Of a stretch of 64,000 nucleotides of DNA, positions 8,600 through 18,718 are shown one piece after another. Each line of letters opens with the position of its first letter. The stretch's first letter is position 1. Location of the stretch: assembly GCF_050874005.1 (NCBI RefSeq), contig NZ_JBNMJV010000011.1:1-64000 (forward strand), read 5' to 3'. Made by a program: the position numbers and the translations under genes. A model generated the notes under the pieces. That model was not told the origin of the DNA. It worked only from the letters and a program-made list of their open reading frames with translations, and did no database searches. Source of the stretch: Huintestinicola sp050874005. GTDB lineage: Bacteria; Bacillota; Clostridia; Oscillospirales; Ruminococcaceae.

Positions 8600-9664
8600 A
8601 TGGAAGATAAGGAAAAAAACACCGAAAACGAGAGCAGCGAAAGCAATGAAAACAAGGATAAAAAAAGCGAAAGGCCCAAGTCATTCTTACAGACAGTCCG
8701 TGAGATAGACGCCGCCGACAGAAAAGCGGAGCTTGCCGAGGAAGCAAGAAGAGCCGAAGAAAGAGCAAAGCGTGAGGAAAAGCAGCGCAAAGCCTACGAG
8801 GACAAGCTGAGACAGGAACGTATAGAGCTAATGAAGCTAAAGCAGGGCGTAATTTCCGAGGAGGATATCGAGACTGTACCCGAAGAAGTCCGCACCTATA
8901 CCGTTTGGGAAAAGATAGGCAACTTCTTTTATCATAACAAAGCCTTTATCATTGTGGGAATAATGCTTGTCGCCCTTGCAGCATTTCTCATATATGACTT
9001 TATCCGCAAGGAACGCCCCGACGTGCAGTCGATGTACATTGCCGCCGATTATGATATGAGCTACTATTCGGGAGAGCTTACCGCCCTCTGGAGCAAATAC
9101 TGTCCCGACTACAACGGTGACGGCGAGCCGCTTGCCCGTCTCTATTATGTCCCCACAGGCTATGCCGATGAAACAATGGCGTCTCTTTATTATGCCCAGA
9201 GCGACCGCACAAAGCTTATCGGCGAGTTCCAGTCGGGCAATGTGGTAATGATAATAGGCGACAAGGACGCATATCAGTCCATAGGCGCACTTGAGGACGT
9301 TTTTATGGACTGCCGTGAGATATTCCCGGATGACCCCTACGCCGAGGAAATAGGCTACCGCCTTGCAGGGACCGACTTTATGGATATGCTGGGAGCGGAC
9401 ACCGTAGACGATACCGACCTTTACGTGTCGTTCAGAAAGCCTGTGGACACAATGGGAATGAAAAAGGAAAAAATGCAGGTAAATTACGACCACGCCGTAG
9501 AATTCTGGAAAAATTTCCTTGAAGAGCACCGCATAGACGGTCTTGACCTGCCTCCCACTCCCGATGTACAGCCCCTGCCCATAGACGAGGATAATTACGA
9601 CTTTATGGAAACCGCAGCCGGCACTTCTGCCGAAACAACCACCTCCTCCGGACCCGCCGAATAA
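8600..9664 (+). CDS. Unrecognised membrane protein with charged N-terminal region
   Basis: I do not recognise a family. The 354 residues begin with about 85 very charged residues (Glu, Lys, Arg; probably a helical or coiled-coil cytoplasmic part), followed by one membrane segment near residues 115-136 and a mainly acidic external part of about 200 residues. The external part is rich in Tyr and Asp and ends in a Thr/Ser-rich tail. There is no signal peptide, so topology is probably N-in, C-out. The VanY-like lipoprotein gene follows after 32 bases, so the two are likely co-transcribed and this protein may work at the cell wall. A terminator-like hairpin in the leader suggests attenuated expression. 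Confidence 0.75.
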   Translation: MEDKEKNTENESSESNENKDKKSERPKSFLQTVREIDAADRKAELAEEARRAEERAKREEKQRKAYEDKLRQERIELMKLKQGVISEEDIETVPEEVRTYTVWEKIGNFFYHNKAFIIVGIMLVALAAFLIYDFIRKERPDVQSMYIAADYDMSYYSGELTALWSKYCPDYNGDGEPLARLYYVPTGYADETMASLYYAQSDRTKLIGEFQSGNVVMIIGDKDAYQSIGALEDVFMDCREIFPDDPYAEEIGYRLAGTDFMDMLGADTVDDTDLYVSFRKPVDTMGMKKEKMQVNYDHAVEFWKNFLEEHRIDGLDLPPTPDVQPLPIDEDNYDFMETAAGTSAETTTSSGPAE

Positions 9665-9696
9665 AATAAAAGAAATAAAGAAAAGAGATACATAAA

Positions 9697-10818
9697 ATGA
9701 AAAAGCTTAAAATTTCTGCCGCCGTTATGGCAGCCCTTGCGCTTGCTGCCTGCACTTCCGTTGAGGAATTTCCCGATGAAACAGACGCTCTTCCCGCAGG
9801 CGGAGATAATGTAGTATCTTCCGAGCCGCTTGCTGATGAGACCGCCGCACCCGAGACCGAATCCGTTTCTGCAGATCCGGAGACTGCTGAGACAGTCACC
9901 GAGACCGCAAAGCCTGCCGAGACCTGGACAGACTCCGAGGAACCTCCCATAGAGCTTCCCGTACAGACCGAAGAGGAAGAAAATGACCCCGACAGCATAG
10001 AAATAACCGCCATAGACCTTACATATTACGAGATAACCCTTGAAGCGGGCGAAAGCTCAATGCCCATAGTGACAATGTACCCCGAGGACGCCTCCGATAA
10101 ATCGGAGATATGGAGCAGTTCGGACGAAAGCGTAGCCCGGGTGGACGATATAGGCAATATCACCGCCATATCCGAGGGCGAATGTATAATAAAGGTGCAG
10201 TCCGCCGTATCTCCCGATGTATATGCGGAAGTAAGTGTCACCGTCACCGCCGCACCCGAGCCGGAGGAAACCAAACCTGCCGAAAGCAGCGAAAGCGACA
10301 CACAGCTTACCTACATAAACGGCATACTTATCGCCAATAAGACCTATGCCCTTCCTCCCGACTATAACCCGGGCGTAGACCCCGACGCACAGGCAGCTTT
10401 TGACAAAATGCAGTCCGCCGCAGCCGCAGAGGGACTTAATATCTACATATCCTCAGGCTTCCGCTCCTATGATTATCAGGCAGGGCTGTACGAAAGATAT
10501 GTGGAAAAAAGCGGCAAATCGGAAGCCGACAGATATTCCGCCCGTCCGGGACATTCCGAGCATCAGACAGGACTTGCCTTTGATCTCAACACCATTGACA
10601 TCACCTTTGCCGACACCGCCGAATACGATTGGTTAAAAGTACACTGCGCCGAATATGGCTTTATAATCCGTTATCCCGAAAACGGCGAAAGCGTTACGGG
10701 ATATATGTATGAGCCGTGGCATATAAGATACCTTGGCACAGATACCGCCCAAAAGGTGTACGACAGCGGACTTACTTTAGAGGAATATCTGGGAATAGAC
10801 TCGAAATACTCTGAGTAA
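9697..10818 (+). CDS. VanY-family D-Ala-D-Ala carboxypeptidase lipoprotein with Big2 domain
   Basis: A lipoprotein signal (lipobox LALAAC, Cys19) is followed by about 85 Thr/Glu-rich residues that should span the wall, and a Big_2-type immunoglobulin-like domain at about residues 108-180 (ITLEAGESSMPI to VSVTV). The C-terminal VanY domain has SGFRSYDYQ near 253, the zinc motif GHSEHQTGLAFDL near 285 and EPWHIRY near 339. Such enzymes remove the terminal D-Ala from peptidoglycan stem peptides outside the cell. The key His, Asp and Trp-His residues are all present, so it should be active. It is probably co-transcribed with the 8600 gene and ends at a strong terminator. A role in vancomycin resistance is not suggested, as no van genes are nearby. 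Confidence 0.88.
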   Translation: MKKLKISAAVMAALALAACTSVEEFPDETDALPAGGDNVVSSEPLADETAAPETESVSADPETAETVTETAKPAETWTDSEEPPIELPVQTEEEENDPDSIEITAIDLTYYEITLEAGESSMPIVTMYPEDASDKSEIWSSSDESVARVDDIGNITAISEGECIIKVQSAVSPDVYAEVSVTVTAAPEPEETKPAESSESDTQLTYINGILIANKTYALPPDYNPGVDPDAQAAFDKMQSAAAAEGLNIYISSGFRSYDYQAGLYERYVEKSGKSEADRYSARPGHSEHQTGLAFDLNTIDITFADTAEYDWLKVHCAEYGFIIRYPENGESVTGYMYEPWHIRYLGTDTAQKVYDSGLTLEEYLGIDSKYSE

Positions 10819-10859
10819 TAAATCAAATAACAATACAAATTGTAAATATGTTGTCACCC

Positions 10860-10897
10860 GACCCGAAAGTAAAATTGCTTTCGGGTCAATTTTTTTA
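10860..10897 (+). terminator. Terminator of the VanY-like gene
   Basis: Perfect 10-bp stem GACCCGAAAG / CTTTCGGGTC with an 8-nt loop, followed by AATTTTTTT. Confidence 0.85.
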
Positions 10898-11022
10898 CCC
10901 CTCCGAGCCGTATTTTTGACACATCATTTTATAACTTTTTCATAAATTGAGCAAAAACCCCCTTAAAAGTATGATATTTCAAGTCAAAATGCAAGATTTT
11001 TATTAAAACTTGCAAAATTGTA

Positions 11023-11051
11023 TTGACAAGGAGAATTTCCTGTGATAGAAT
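11023..11051 (+). promoter_or_regulatory. Promoter of gltBD
   Basis: TTGACA 11023-11028, 17 bp, TAGAAT 11046-11051 with TGTGA before the -10. Between it and gltB lies a hairpin at 11063-11081 (GAAAAAGCC / GGCTTTTTC, minimal loop) at the very 5' end of the RNA. The rest of the 10898-11022 stretch is AT-rich with no visible gene. Confidence 0.7.
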
Positions 11052-11131
11052 TATAATATGCCGAAAAAGCCGGGCTTTTTCAGGGAGAGTTTCGGCTTTC
11101 AGAGTATAGCAGAAAGTAAGGAGTAATGGCT

Positions 11132-14100
11132 ATGGACAACTACAGAGTACAGGAACCATACGCAAAGCAGGGACTCTATGACCCCCGCTTCGAGCACGAG
11201 AACTGCGGAATAGGCGCAGTAGTAAATATGAACGGCGAGGCAGACTACAAGGTAGTTGACAGCGCCCTCAAGATCGTTGAAACTCTCGAGCACCGTGCAG
11301 GAAAGGACGCCGAGGGAAAAACAGGCGACGGCGTGGGAATACTTCTCCAGATATCCCACACATTCTTCTCAAAGGTATGCGCCGAGGAAGGAATAAAGAT
11401 CGGCGGCAAGAGAGAATACGGAATAGCTATGTTCTTCTTCCCCCAGTCCGAGGACAAGCTGAAAAAGTCAATGGCAACCTTTGAAAAGGTGCTTGCCGAT
11501 GAAAAGCTTACATTTTTAGGCTGGAGAAAAGTTCCCGTTGAGCCCTCCGTATTAGGCTCCAAGGCACTTGAAAGTATGCCCAATATCTATCAGGCATTCA
11601 TTGAAAAGCCTGCTGACTGCGAAAAGGGACTCCCCTTCGACAGAAAGCTTTATATCGCAAGAATGGTATTTGAAAAGGCAGACAAGGAGACATATGTGGT
11701 TTCCTGCTCAAGCCGTACAATAGTATATAAAGGAATGTTCCTTGTAGACCAGCTGAGAAAATTCTATAAGGACCTTGACTGCGAGGACTATCACAGCGCA
11801 ATAGGAATCGTTCATTCCCGTTTCAGCACCAACACCAACCCCAGCTGGCAGCGCTCCCACCCCAACCGTATGATGGTGCATAACGGCGAGATAAACACCA
11901 TTACGGGAAATGTGGATAAAATGCTCAGCCGTGAGTCCGTATTAAAGTCCGATTATATCGGCGACAGAATGAAGGATATCGTTCCTATCCTTGACGTAAC
12001 AGGCTCCGACTCCGCACGTCTTGACAATACTCTTGAATTTATGACAATGGCAGGGGTAGACCTTCCCCTTGCCGTAATTACCCTTATCCCCGAACCCTGG
12101 CAGCACCAGACAACAATGAGCCGTGAAAAAAGAGCTTTCTATCAGTATTATGCAACAATGATGGAGCCGTGGGACGGCCCTGCCTCCATTATCTTCTCTG
12201 ACGGCGACCTTGTAGGAGCTGTGCTTGACAGAAACGGTCTCCGTCCCTCACGTTATTACATCACCGACGATAATAAGGGCGGAAAATATCTTATCCTTTC
12301 CTCAGAGGTAGGCGCACTTGATATCCCTGTTGAGACTATCGTTAAAAAGGAACGTCTCCACCCCGGAAAAATGCTCCTTGTGGACACCGTAAAGGGCGAG
12401 CTTATCGAGGACGAGAAGATAAAGGACTACTACAGCAAGAGACAGCCCTACGGCGAGTGGCTCGACCACAATTTCTACTCTCTCCACGAGTTCAATATCC
12501 CCAACAAGAAGCCTCTCAGATATTCGGGAGAGGAGCTTGAAAGACTTCAGCACGCCTTCGGTTATACATATGAAGCTATCAGAAGCACAATGATACCAAT
12601 GGCGTTAAACGGCTCAGAGCCTACAGCTGCAATGGGCGTAGATACTCCTATTCCCCCGCTCTCAAAGAAAAATCCCCCTCTCTTTGATTATTTCAAGCAG
12701 CTTTTCGCACAGGTAACAAATCCCCCCATCGACGCTATCAGAGAGTCGGTCATCACCGATACATCGGTATATCTGGGCACCTCGGGCAATATCCTCAAGG
12801 AGGACGAAAAGAACTGCCGTGTACTCCAGATAAAGAACCCCGTTCTTACAAACCTCGACCTTCTGAAAATTCGCACCGCCAACATTGAGGGACTTAAAAC
12901 CGCAGACATCTCAATGCTCTACAAAAAGGACACTTCCACCCTCAGGCAGGCGATCGAAAACCTTTATACACAGGCAGACAAGGCTCACGAGACAGGCGCA
13001 TCTATCCTTATCCTCTCCGACAGAGGTGTTGATAAGGATCACCTTGCAATTCCCTCTCTCCTTGCCGTTGCAGCCCTTGAAAATTACCTTGTAAAGACAA
13101 GAAAGAACACCGCCATCTCCATAATCGTTGAAACTGCCGAGCCTTACGAGGTGCATCATTTTGCAACCCTTCTGGGCTTCGGAGCAAGTGCCGTAAACCC
13201 CTATCTTGCAATGGATACTCTCTATGAGCTTACCTCTGGCAAGGCTATCGACAAGGAATATACAGAAGCGCTCAACTGCTATGTCAAGGCAATTGTCAGC
13301 GGCATTGTAAAGATAGCCTCTAAAATGGGTATCTCCACGATCCAGTCCTATCAGGGCAGCAAGATATTCGAGGCTCTCGGTATCTCCAAGAGCGTGTGCG
13401 ATGAATTCTTCCCCGATACCGTCAGCAGGGTGGGCGGCATAGACCTTGATGATATCAGCGATCAGGTAATTGCCCGCCACGATGCCGCATTCGACCCCAG
13501 AGACCTTACCGTAAACGATGCAATGGAAAGCGTAGGCAGCCATAAGTCCAGAAGCGGCAAGGAGGAGCATATGTATAATCCTATGACTATACATCTTCTC
13601 CAGCAGGCAGCGTGGACAAACGACTACAGCCTTTTCAAGAAATATTCCGAGTATCTTAACGCCGAGGAGAGAAATCTCACCCTCAGAAGCACCCTTGACT
13701 TTAAATTCGCCCCCGACGGCGGCATACCCCTTGACGAGGTAGAAAGCGTAGAAAGCATTATGCACCGTTTCAAAACAGGTGCAATGTCCTATGGCTCCAT
13801 TTCTCAGGAAGCCCACGAATGTATGGCGATCGCAATGAATATGATAGGCGGCAAGTCCAACAGCGGCGAGGGCGGCGAGGACCTTGAAAGAATAATCACC
13901 GCAGGAATGCCGGAGGATAAATGCTCTGCCATCAAGCAGGTGGCATCGGGACGTTTCGGCGTAACATCGAAATACCTCACCTCCGCAAAGGAGATCCAGA
14001 TAAAAATGGCACAGGGCGCAAAGCCCGGCGAAGGCGGACATCTGCCTGCAAAGAAGGTATATCCCTGGATAGCCAAGACCCGTCACTCCACACCCGGTGT

Positions 14101-15703
14101 GGCTCTTATCTCCCCTCCTCCTCACCACGATATCTACTCCATCGAGGACCTGGCACAGCTTATCTATGACCTGAAAAATGCCAACAAGGACGCACGTATC
14201 TCCGTTAAGCTGGTTTCCGAGGTGGGCGTAGGCACCATTGCCGCAGGCGTTGCAAAGGCAGGCGCAGGGGTAGTGCTCATTTCGGGCTATGACGGCGGCA
14301 CAGGCGCAGCACCCGGAAGCTCCATTCACAACGCAGGTCTGCCTTGGGAGCTTGGACTTGCGGAAACTCACAGAACTCTTATTATGAACGGTCTCCGTTC
14401 CAAGGTCGTTATCGAAACAGACGGCAAGATGATGACAGGACGAGATGTAGTTATCGCCGCAATGCTGGGCGCAGAGGAATACGGCTTTGCCACCGCTCCT
14501 CTGGTAACAATGGGCTGCGTAATGATGAGAGTATGTAACCTTGACACCTGCCCCGTAGGCGTTGCCACACAGAACCCCGAGCTGAGAAAGCGCTTCAAGG
14601 GCAAGCCCGAGTATATCGTAAACTTTATGCGCTTTATAGCAACAGAAATGCGTGAGTATATGGCAAAGCTCGGTATACGCACCGTTGACGAGCTTGTAGG
14701 CCGTTCCGACCTCCTTGTAAAGAAGGACTTCCCCGAGGGAAGCAAGGCAGCAAAGATAGATATGTCGGAAATTCTCGATAATCCCTATGCAGGAACCGAC
14801 ACACCTTCTCACTTTATCCCCGGCGACGCATATGACTTCAAGCTGGGCGAGACAATCGATGAAAAGGTCATAATCCCTGCAATGTCGGAAGCTCTCGAAA
14901 AGAAGGAGCCTAAGACTATTGATATCAAGGTAAGCAACCTTAACAGAACTCTCGGCACCCTCTTCGGCTCCGAGATAACAAGAAGATATTACAACACTCT
15001 CGAGGACGATACTTATGTTGTTAAGTGTCACGGCTCGGGCGGACAGAGCTTCGGCGCATTCATTCCCAAGGGACTCACCCTTGAGCTTGAGGGCGACAGC
15101 AACGACTACTTCGGAAAGGGCCTCTCAGGCGGAAAACTTGTGCTCTATGCACCCAAGGAGGCAAAGTACAAGGCAGACGATAATATCATCGTGGGCAACG
15201 TTGCACTCTTCGGCGCAACAAGCGGCAAGGCGTTCATCGCAGGTATCGCAGGCGAGCGCTTCTGCGTAAGAAACTCGGGCGCAACAGTTGTAGTAGAGGG
15301 CGTAGGCGACCACGGCTGCGAGTATATGACAGGCGGACGTGCAGTTATCCTCGGAAAAACAAGCAAGAACTTTGCGGCAGGAATGAGCGGCGGTATCGCT
15401 TATGTCCTTGACGAGGAATTCGACCTTTACACTAAGCTCAACAAGGCTCTCGTAGGCTTCTCCAAGCTTACCGAGCAGGAGGATATCGACGAACTCAGAT
15501 CCCTTATCGAGGAGCACACGCAGGCAACAGGTTCTGTACGAGGCAGAGAGATACTCGATAACTTTGACGAATATCTTCCCAAATTCAAGAAGATCATTCC
15601 CCACGATTATGCGAAGATGATGAACAGCATAAAGAAGTTCACAGCCGAGGGTATGAACCCCGACGACGCACGTATCTCCGCATTCTATGAGAACACCAAG
15701 TAA
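11132..15703 (+). CDS. gltB: Glutamate synthase large subunit
   Basis: Large subunit of glutamate synthase, which transfers the amide of glutamine to 2-oxoglutarate to give two glutamates; central to ammonia assimilation. I prefer ATG 11132 (AAGGAG 8 bases upstream) over ATG 11126 (spacing 2). Cys25 (ENCGIG) is the nucleophile of the N-terminal glutaminase domain and implies removal of a 24-residue propeptide. The central domain, the FMN-binding synthase domain and the GXGXG beta-helix domain follow in the usual order. Cys1129, Cys1135 and Cys1140 (CVMMRVCNLDTC) bind the 3Fe-4S cluster. The length (1523 residues) is normal. gltD follows after 29 bases. Confidence 0.97.
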   Translation: MDNYRVQEPYAKQGLYDPRFEHENCGIGAVVNMNGEADYKVVDSALKIVETLEHRAGKDAEGKTGDGVGILLQISHTFFSKVCAEEGIKIGGKREYGIAMFFFPQSEDKLKKSMATFEKVLADEKLTFLGWRKVPVEPSVLGSKALESMPNIYQAFIEKPADCEKGLPFDRKLYIARMVFEKADKETYVVSCSSRTIVYKGMFLVDQLRKFYKDLDCEDYHSAIGIVHSRFSTNTNPSWQRSHPNRMMVHNGEINTITGNVDKMLSRESVLKSDYIGDRMKDIVPILDVTGSDSARLDNTLEFMTMAGVDLPLAVITLIPEPWQHQTTMSREKRAFYQYYATMMEPWDGPASIIFSDGDLVGAVLDRNGLRPSRYYITDDNKGGKYLILSSEVGALDIPVETIVKKERLHPGKMLLVDTVKGELIEDEKIKDYYSKRQPYGEWLDHNFYSLHEFNIPNKKPLRYSGEELERLQHAFGYTYEAIRSTMIPMALNGSEPTAAMGVDTPIPPLSKKNPPLFDYFKQLFAQVTNPPIDAIRESVITDTSVYLGTSGNILKEDEKNCRVLQIKNPVLTNLDLLKIRTANIEGLKTADISMLYKKDTSTLRQAIENLYTQADKAHETGASILILSDRGVDKDHLAIPSLLAVAALENYLVKTRKNTAISIIVETAEPYEVHHFATLLGFGASAVNPYLAMDTLYELTSGKAIDKEYTEALNCYVKAIVSGIVKIASKMGISTIQSYQGSKIFEALGISKSVCDEFFPDTVSRVGGIDLDDISDQVIARHDAAFDPRDLTVNDAMESVGSHKSRSGKEEHMYNPMTIHLLQQAAWTNDYSLFKKYSEYLNAEERNLTLRSTLDFKFAPDGGIPLDEVESVESIMHRFKTGAMSYGSISQEAHECMAIAMNMIGGKSNSGEGGEDLERIITAGMPEDKCSAIKQVASGRFGVTSKYLTSAKEIQIKMAQGAKPGEGGHLPAKKVYPWIAKTRHSTPGVALISPPPHHDIYSIEDLAQLIYDLKNANKDARISVKLVSEVGVGTIAAGVAKAGAGVVLISGYDGGTGAAPGSSIHNAGLPWELGLAETHRTLIMNGLRSKVVIETDGKMMTGRDVVIAAMLGAEEYGFATAPLVTMGCVMMRVCNLDTCPVGVATQNPELRKRFKGKPEYIVNFMRFIATEMREYMAKLGIRTVDELVGRSDLLVKKDFPEGSKAAKIDMSEILDNPYAGTDTPSHFIPGDAYDFKLGETIDEKVIIPAMSEALEKKEPKTIDIKVSNLNRTLGTLFGSEITRRYYNTLEDDTYVVKCHGSGGQSFGAFIPKGLTLELEGDSNDYFGKGLSGGKLVLYAPKEAKYKADDNIIVGNVALFGATSGKAFIAGIAGERFCVRNSGATVVVEGVGDHGCEYMTGGRAVILGKTSKNFAAGMSGGIAYVLDEEFDLYTKLNKALVGFSKLTEQEDIDELRSLIEEHTQATGSVRGREILDNFDEYLPKFKKIIPHDYAKMMNSIKKFTAEGMNPDDARISAFYENTK

Positions 15704-15732
15704 CAGGCACGGAAAGGAAGGAATGATTTACT

Positions 15733-17226
15733 ATGGGAAAATCAACAGGATTTTTAGAATATAAAAGAACCGAAAACGAAGGTCTCGAACCCCTCGAGCG
15801 CATTAAGAACTATCGTGAGTTCCACACCCCCCTTGATATGGAGGCAAGAAAAAAGCAGGCGGCACGCTGTATGGACTGCGGCGTACCCTTCTGCCAGTAC
15901 GGCAAGCCTCTTCATAACGGAATGGTGTCGGGCTGCCCCTTAAATAACCTCTGCCCCGAGTGGAACGACCTTATCTATACCGACAGTATGGACGAGGCGG
16001 CACGCAGACTGCTGCTCACAAACAGCTTCCCCGAGTTCACCTCGAGAGTATGCCCCGCCCTCTGCGAAAAAGCCTGCACCTGCGGACTAAACGGCGACCC
16101 GGTTACCGTCAAGGAGAACGAGTATTCCATCATCGAATATGCCTATTCCCACGGACTGATGGAGCCCTCCGTTCCCTCCGTAAGAACGGGCAAGACCGTA
16201 GCCGTAGTAGGCTCGGGACCCTCGGGCCTCGCCGCAGCCCAGAGACTTAACAGACGTGGTCATAAGGTCACCGTATTTGAGCGTGAAGACCGTCCCGGCG
16301 GACTGCTTATGTACGGCATACCCAATATGAAGCTTGAAAAGTCTGTAGTTGACCGCCGCATAAAGCTTATGGAAGCCGAGGGCGTAGAGTTTAAGACAAA
16401 TGTGAACGTAGGCAAGGATATAACCGCCGAGGAGCTTACCTCGAAATTTGACGCAGTTGTACTCTGCTGCGGCTCGGGCAATCCCCGAAATATCGAGGCT
16501 CCGGGACGTGACGCAAATGGAATTTACTATGCCGTAGATTTCCTCAAGGCAACCACCAAGAGCCTTATGGGCTCCAACCTCTCCGACGGCTACTACATCA
16601 GCGCAAAGTACAAGAATGTTGTAGTTATCGGCGGCGGAGACACAGGCAATGACTGTGTCGGAACAGCTATCCGTCACGGCTGCAAATCCGTAGTCCAGCT
16701 TGAGATGATGCCCAAGCTCCCCGACACAAGAGCGGAAAACAACCCCTGGCCCGAATGGCCCAGAGTAAACAAGACCGATTACGGTCAGGAAGAAGCTATA
16801 GCAGTATTCGGCCACGACCCTCGAATTTACCAGACCACCGTAAAGCAGTTCATCAAGGACGAAAAGGGCAATATAAACTCCATTGAGACAGTTCGTCTCC
16901 AGCCCGTAAAGGACGAAGCCACAGGCAGAACTAAGATGGAGCAGGTAAGAGACAGCGAGGAAATTATCCCCGCAGACCTTGTCCTCATCGCCGCAGGCTT
17001 TTTAGGTACAGAAAAGTACATTGCCGATGCATTCGGCGTAGAGCTGAACCCCAGGACTAACGTAGCTACCGCCTCCCCCGACACCTATAAGACCAACATT
17101 GAAAAGGTGTTCACCGCAGGCGATATGCACAGAGGACAGTCCCTCGTGGTATGGGCAATAAGAGAGGGCAGAGAGGCAGCAAAGGCAGTAGACGAGTATC
17201 TTATGGGGTACACCACACTCAGATAA
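15733..17226 (+). CDS. gltD: Glutamate synthase small subunit, NAD(P)H-dependent
   Basis: FAD-containing subunit that passes electrons from NAD(P)H through two 4Fe-4S clusters to the large subunit. The N-terminal Cys-rich part (MDCGVPFC, GCPLNNLC, CPALCEKACTCG) carries the cluster ligands. The FAD-binding motif VVGSGPSGLAAAQ is near residue 158 and the pyridine nucleotide motif VVIGGGDTGND near 297. 497 residues is the usual length. AAGGAAGG lies about 10 bases before the ATG. It forms a two-gene operon with gltB, ended by the hairpin at 17300. Confidence 0.97.
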   Translation: MGKSTGFLEYKRTENEGLEPLERIKNYREFHTPLDMEARKKQAARCMDCGVPFCQYGKPLHNGMVSGCPLNNLCPEWNDLIYTDSMDEAARRLLLTNSFPEFTSRVCPALCEKACTCGLNGDPVTVKENEYSIIEYAYSHGLMEPSVPSVRTGKTVAVVGSGPSGLAAAQRLNRRGHKVTVFEREDRPGGLLMYGIPNMKLEKSVVDRRIKLMEAEGVEFKTNVNVGKDITAEELTSKFDAVVLCCGSGNPRNIEAPGRDANGIYYAVDFLKATTKSLMGSNLSDGYYISAKYKNVVVIGGGDTGNDCVGTAIRHGCKSVVQLEMMPKLPDTRAENNPWPEWPRVNKTDYGQEEAIAVFGHDPRIYQTTVKQFIKDEKGNINSIETVRLQPVKDEATGRTKMEQVRDSEEIIPADLVLIAAGFLGTEKYIADAFGVELNPRTNVATASPDTYKTNIEKVFTAGDMHRGQSLVVWAIREGREAAKAVDEYLMGYTTLR

Positions 17227-17299
17227 CCGACGGTAATAATATTATAGCACATCTGTGCTGATTTGTCAAGCCCTTTATAAGAAATATGTTCTGAAAAAA

Positions 17300-17340
17300 T
17301 CCTCCGCAGTTTGTATATAACTGCGGAGGATTTTCTTTCC
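17300..17340 (+). terminator. Terminator of gltBD
   Basis: Perfect 12-bp stem TCCTCCGCAGTT / AACTGCGGAGGA with a 7-nt loop, followed by TTTTCTTT. Confidence 0.85.
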
Positions 17341-17345
17341 GAGCC

Positions 17346-17374
17346 TTGAAATCCCGAAAAAAAGGTGATATAAT
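17346..17374 (+). promoter_or_regulatory. Promoter of the SGNH lipoprotein gene
   Basis: TTGAAA 17346-17351, 17 bp, TATAAT 17369-17374, directly behind the gltBD terminator. Confidence 0.65.
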
Positions 17375-17409
17375 ATACATACATATAAATCTGAAAGGAA
17401 AATTTACCA

Positions 17410-18678
17410 ATGAACAAAAAAATAACCACAGGACTTGCCGCACTTCTTATGTGCGTAAGTATGACTGCCTGCAAATCGGAAGAAGCCGCCGCACCCGAAA
17501 ACGTTTCCGAAACTGCTGCCTCTTCAACAGAAACCGTCACCGAAGCCGACCTGACTCCCGGCGAGCCTGTAGACCTTGAAGCGGGGCTTACGGATAAAAT
17601 GTATCAAAGAGCGCTTTTAAACGAGGGAAACCGTTCCCGCCTTGCCGCCGCAATGAAAAAGGCTGAAAACGGCGAACCCGTTACCGTAGGCGTTATTGGC
17701 GGCTCTATCACCCAGGGAAGCCTTGCCTCCAATCAGGCAAACTGCTACGCCGAGCTTTTCCACAAATACTGGACTGATAAATTCCCAAGCAGCGAGATAA
17801 CCTTTGTGAATGCAGGCATAGGCGGCACGAACTCCTATCTTGGCGTTCACCGTGCAGATGAACAGCTCCTTTCCGCAAAGCCCGATGTGGTCATTGTTGA
17901 ATTTTCAGTAAACGACACAGACAAGGTAATGAACAAGTATTCCTACGACAGCCTTGTAAGAAAGATACTTAACGCCGAGGGCGACCCCGCAGTTATCCTT
18001 CTATTCACCACTCAGGAGGACGGCACAAGCTTACAGGAAGTCCATAAGGAAATAGGTCTTGCCTATGACCTGCCAATGCTCAGCTACCGTGAGGTGGTAT
18101 ATCCCGAGGTTGCCGCAGGCACTCTTAACTGGAAGGACATCTCCCCCGATAATATCCACCCCAACGACGCAGGCCACAGCCTTATCGGTCAGCTCCTCGG
18201 AAGATATCTTGACAGCGTTTACGACGATCTGGAAAATATAGACGATACCGACACCGCCTTTACAGCAAACGCTTACACCGCCGATTACTACAAAAATGCG
18301 AAAATGCTTGGCGCCTCTCAGACAGAAGCCACGGAAATGAGCGGCTTTGAGATATCGGGCAATAAGGTCTACCCCGAACTTTTCTCCGACAATTTCGTCA
18401 CCGAGGAAGAGGGCTATCTGAAATTTGAGGTCGAGTGCCAAAATCTGGGAATATTCTACTTAAAGCAGACCGACGGCAAAGGCGGCAAATACGATGTCCT
18501 GGTTGACGGGGAAAGAAAATCCGTCCTCGATGCAGATTTTTCGGGCGGCTGGGGCAATTACGGCGAACCTCAGCAGGTCATCATCGGCAAGGAAACGGGC
18601 AAACACACCATTGAGATAAAGCTTTCCGAAGGCAGCGACAAAACAGCTCTTACTATTCTCGGAATTATGGTGAGCTGA
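17410..18678 (+). CDS. SGNH/GDSL-family hydrolase lipoprotein
   Basis: A lipoprotein signal (MTAC lipobox, Cys near residue 21) precedes an SGNH hydrolase domain: block I GGSIT near residue 97, block II GIGGTNS, block III SVND near 168 and block V DNIHPND near 248, giving the Ser, Gly, Asn and Asp-His of the active site. A separate beta-rich domain of about 130 residues follows (LGIFYLKQTDGKGG to the end). Exported SGNH enzymes of this shape are usually carbohydrate or peptidoglycan O-acetyl esterases; the substrate cannot be read from the sequence. The MATE exporter starts 40 bases later and may share the transcript. Confidence 0.82.
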   Translation: MNKKITTGLAALLMCVSMTACKSEEAAAPENVSETAASSTETVTEADLTPGEPVDLEAGLTDKMYQRALLNEGNRSRLAAAMKKAENGEPVTVGVIGGSITQGSLASNQANCYAELFHKYWTDKFPSSEITFVNAGIGGTNSYLGVHRADEQLLSAKPDVVIVEFSVNDTDKVMNKYSYDSLVRKILNAEGDPAVILLFTTQEDGTSLQEVHKEIGLAYDLPMLSYREVVYPEVAAGTLNWKDISPDNIHPNDAGHSLIGQLLGRYLDSVYDDLENIDDTDTAFTANAYTADYYKNAKMLGASQTEATEMSGFEISGNKVYPELFSDNFVTEEEGYLKFEVECQNLGIFYLKQTDGKGGKYDVLVDGERKSVLDADFSGGWGNYGEPQQVIIGKETGKHTIEIKLSEGSDKTALTILGIMVS

Positions 18679-18718
18679 ATATAATAAAGAATACTGAAAG
18701 TATTCGGAGATAACATTT

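Noticed and set aside
10930..11022. Riboswitch before gltB
   Set aside because: Only a promoter and one short hairpin are visible; no known riboswitch core is recognised and the leader is about 80 nt.
12911..15031. 706-codon open frame on the minus strand opposite gltB
   Set aside because: It is fully inside a highly conserved glutamate synthase gene, its translation is Cys/His/Val-rich and matches no family, and it has no ribosome site. It arises from the codon bias of gltB.
17619..17850. Short minus-strand frames opposite the SGNH lipoprotein gene
   Set aside because: No ribosome site and no protein-like features; the plus-strand gene has a lipobox and all four SGNH blocks.
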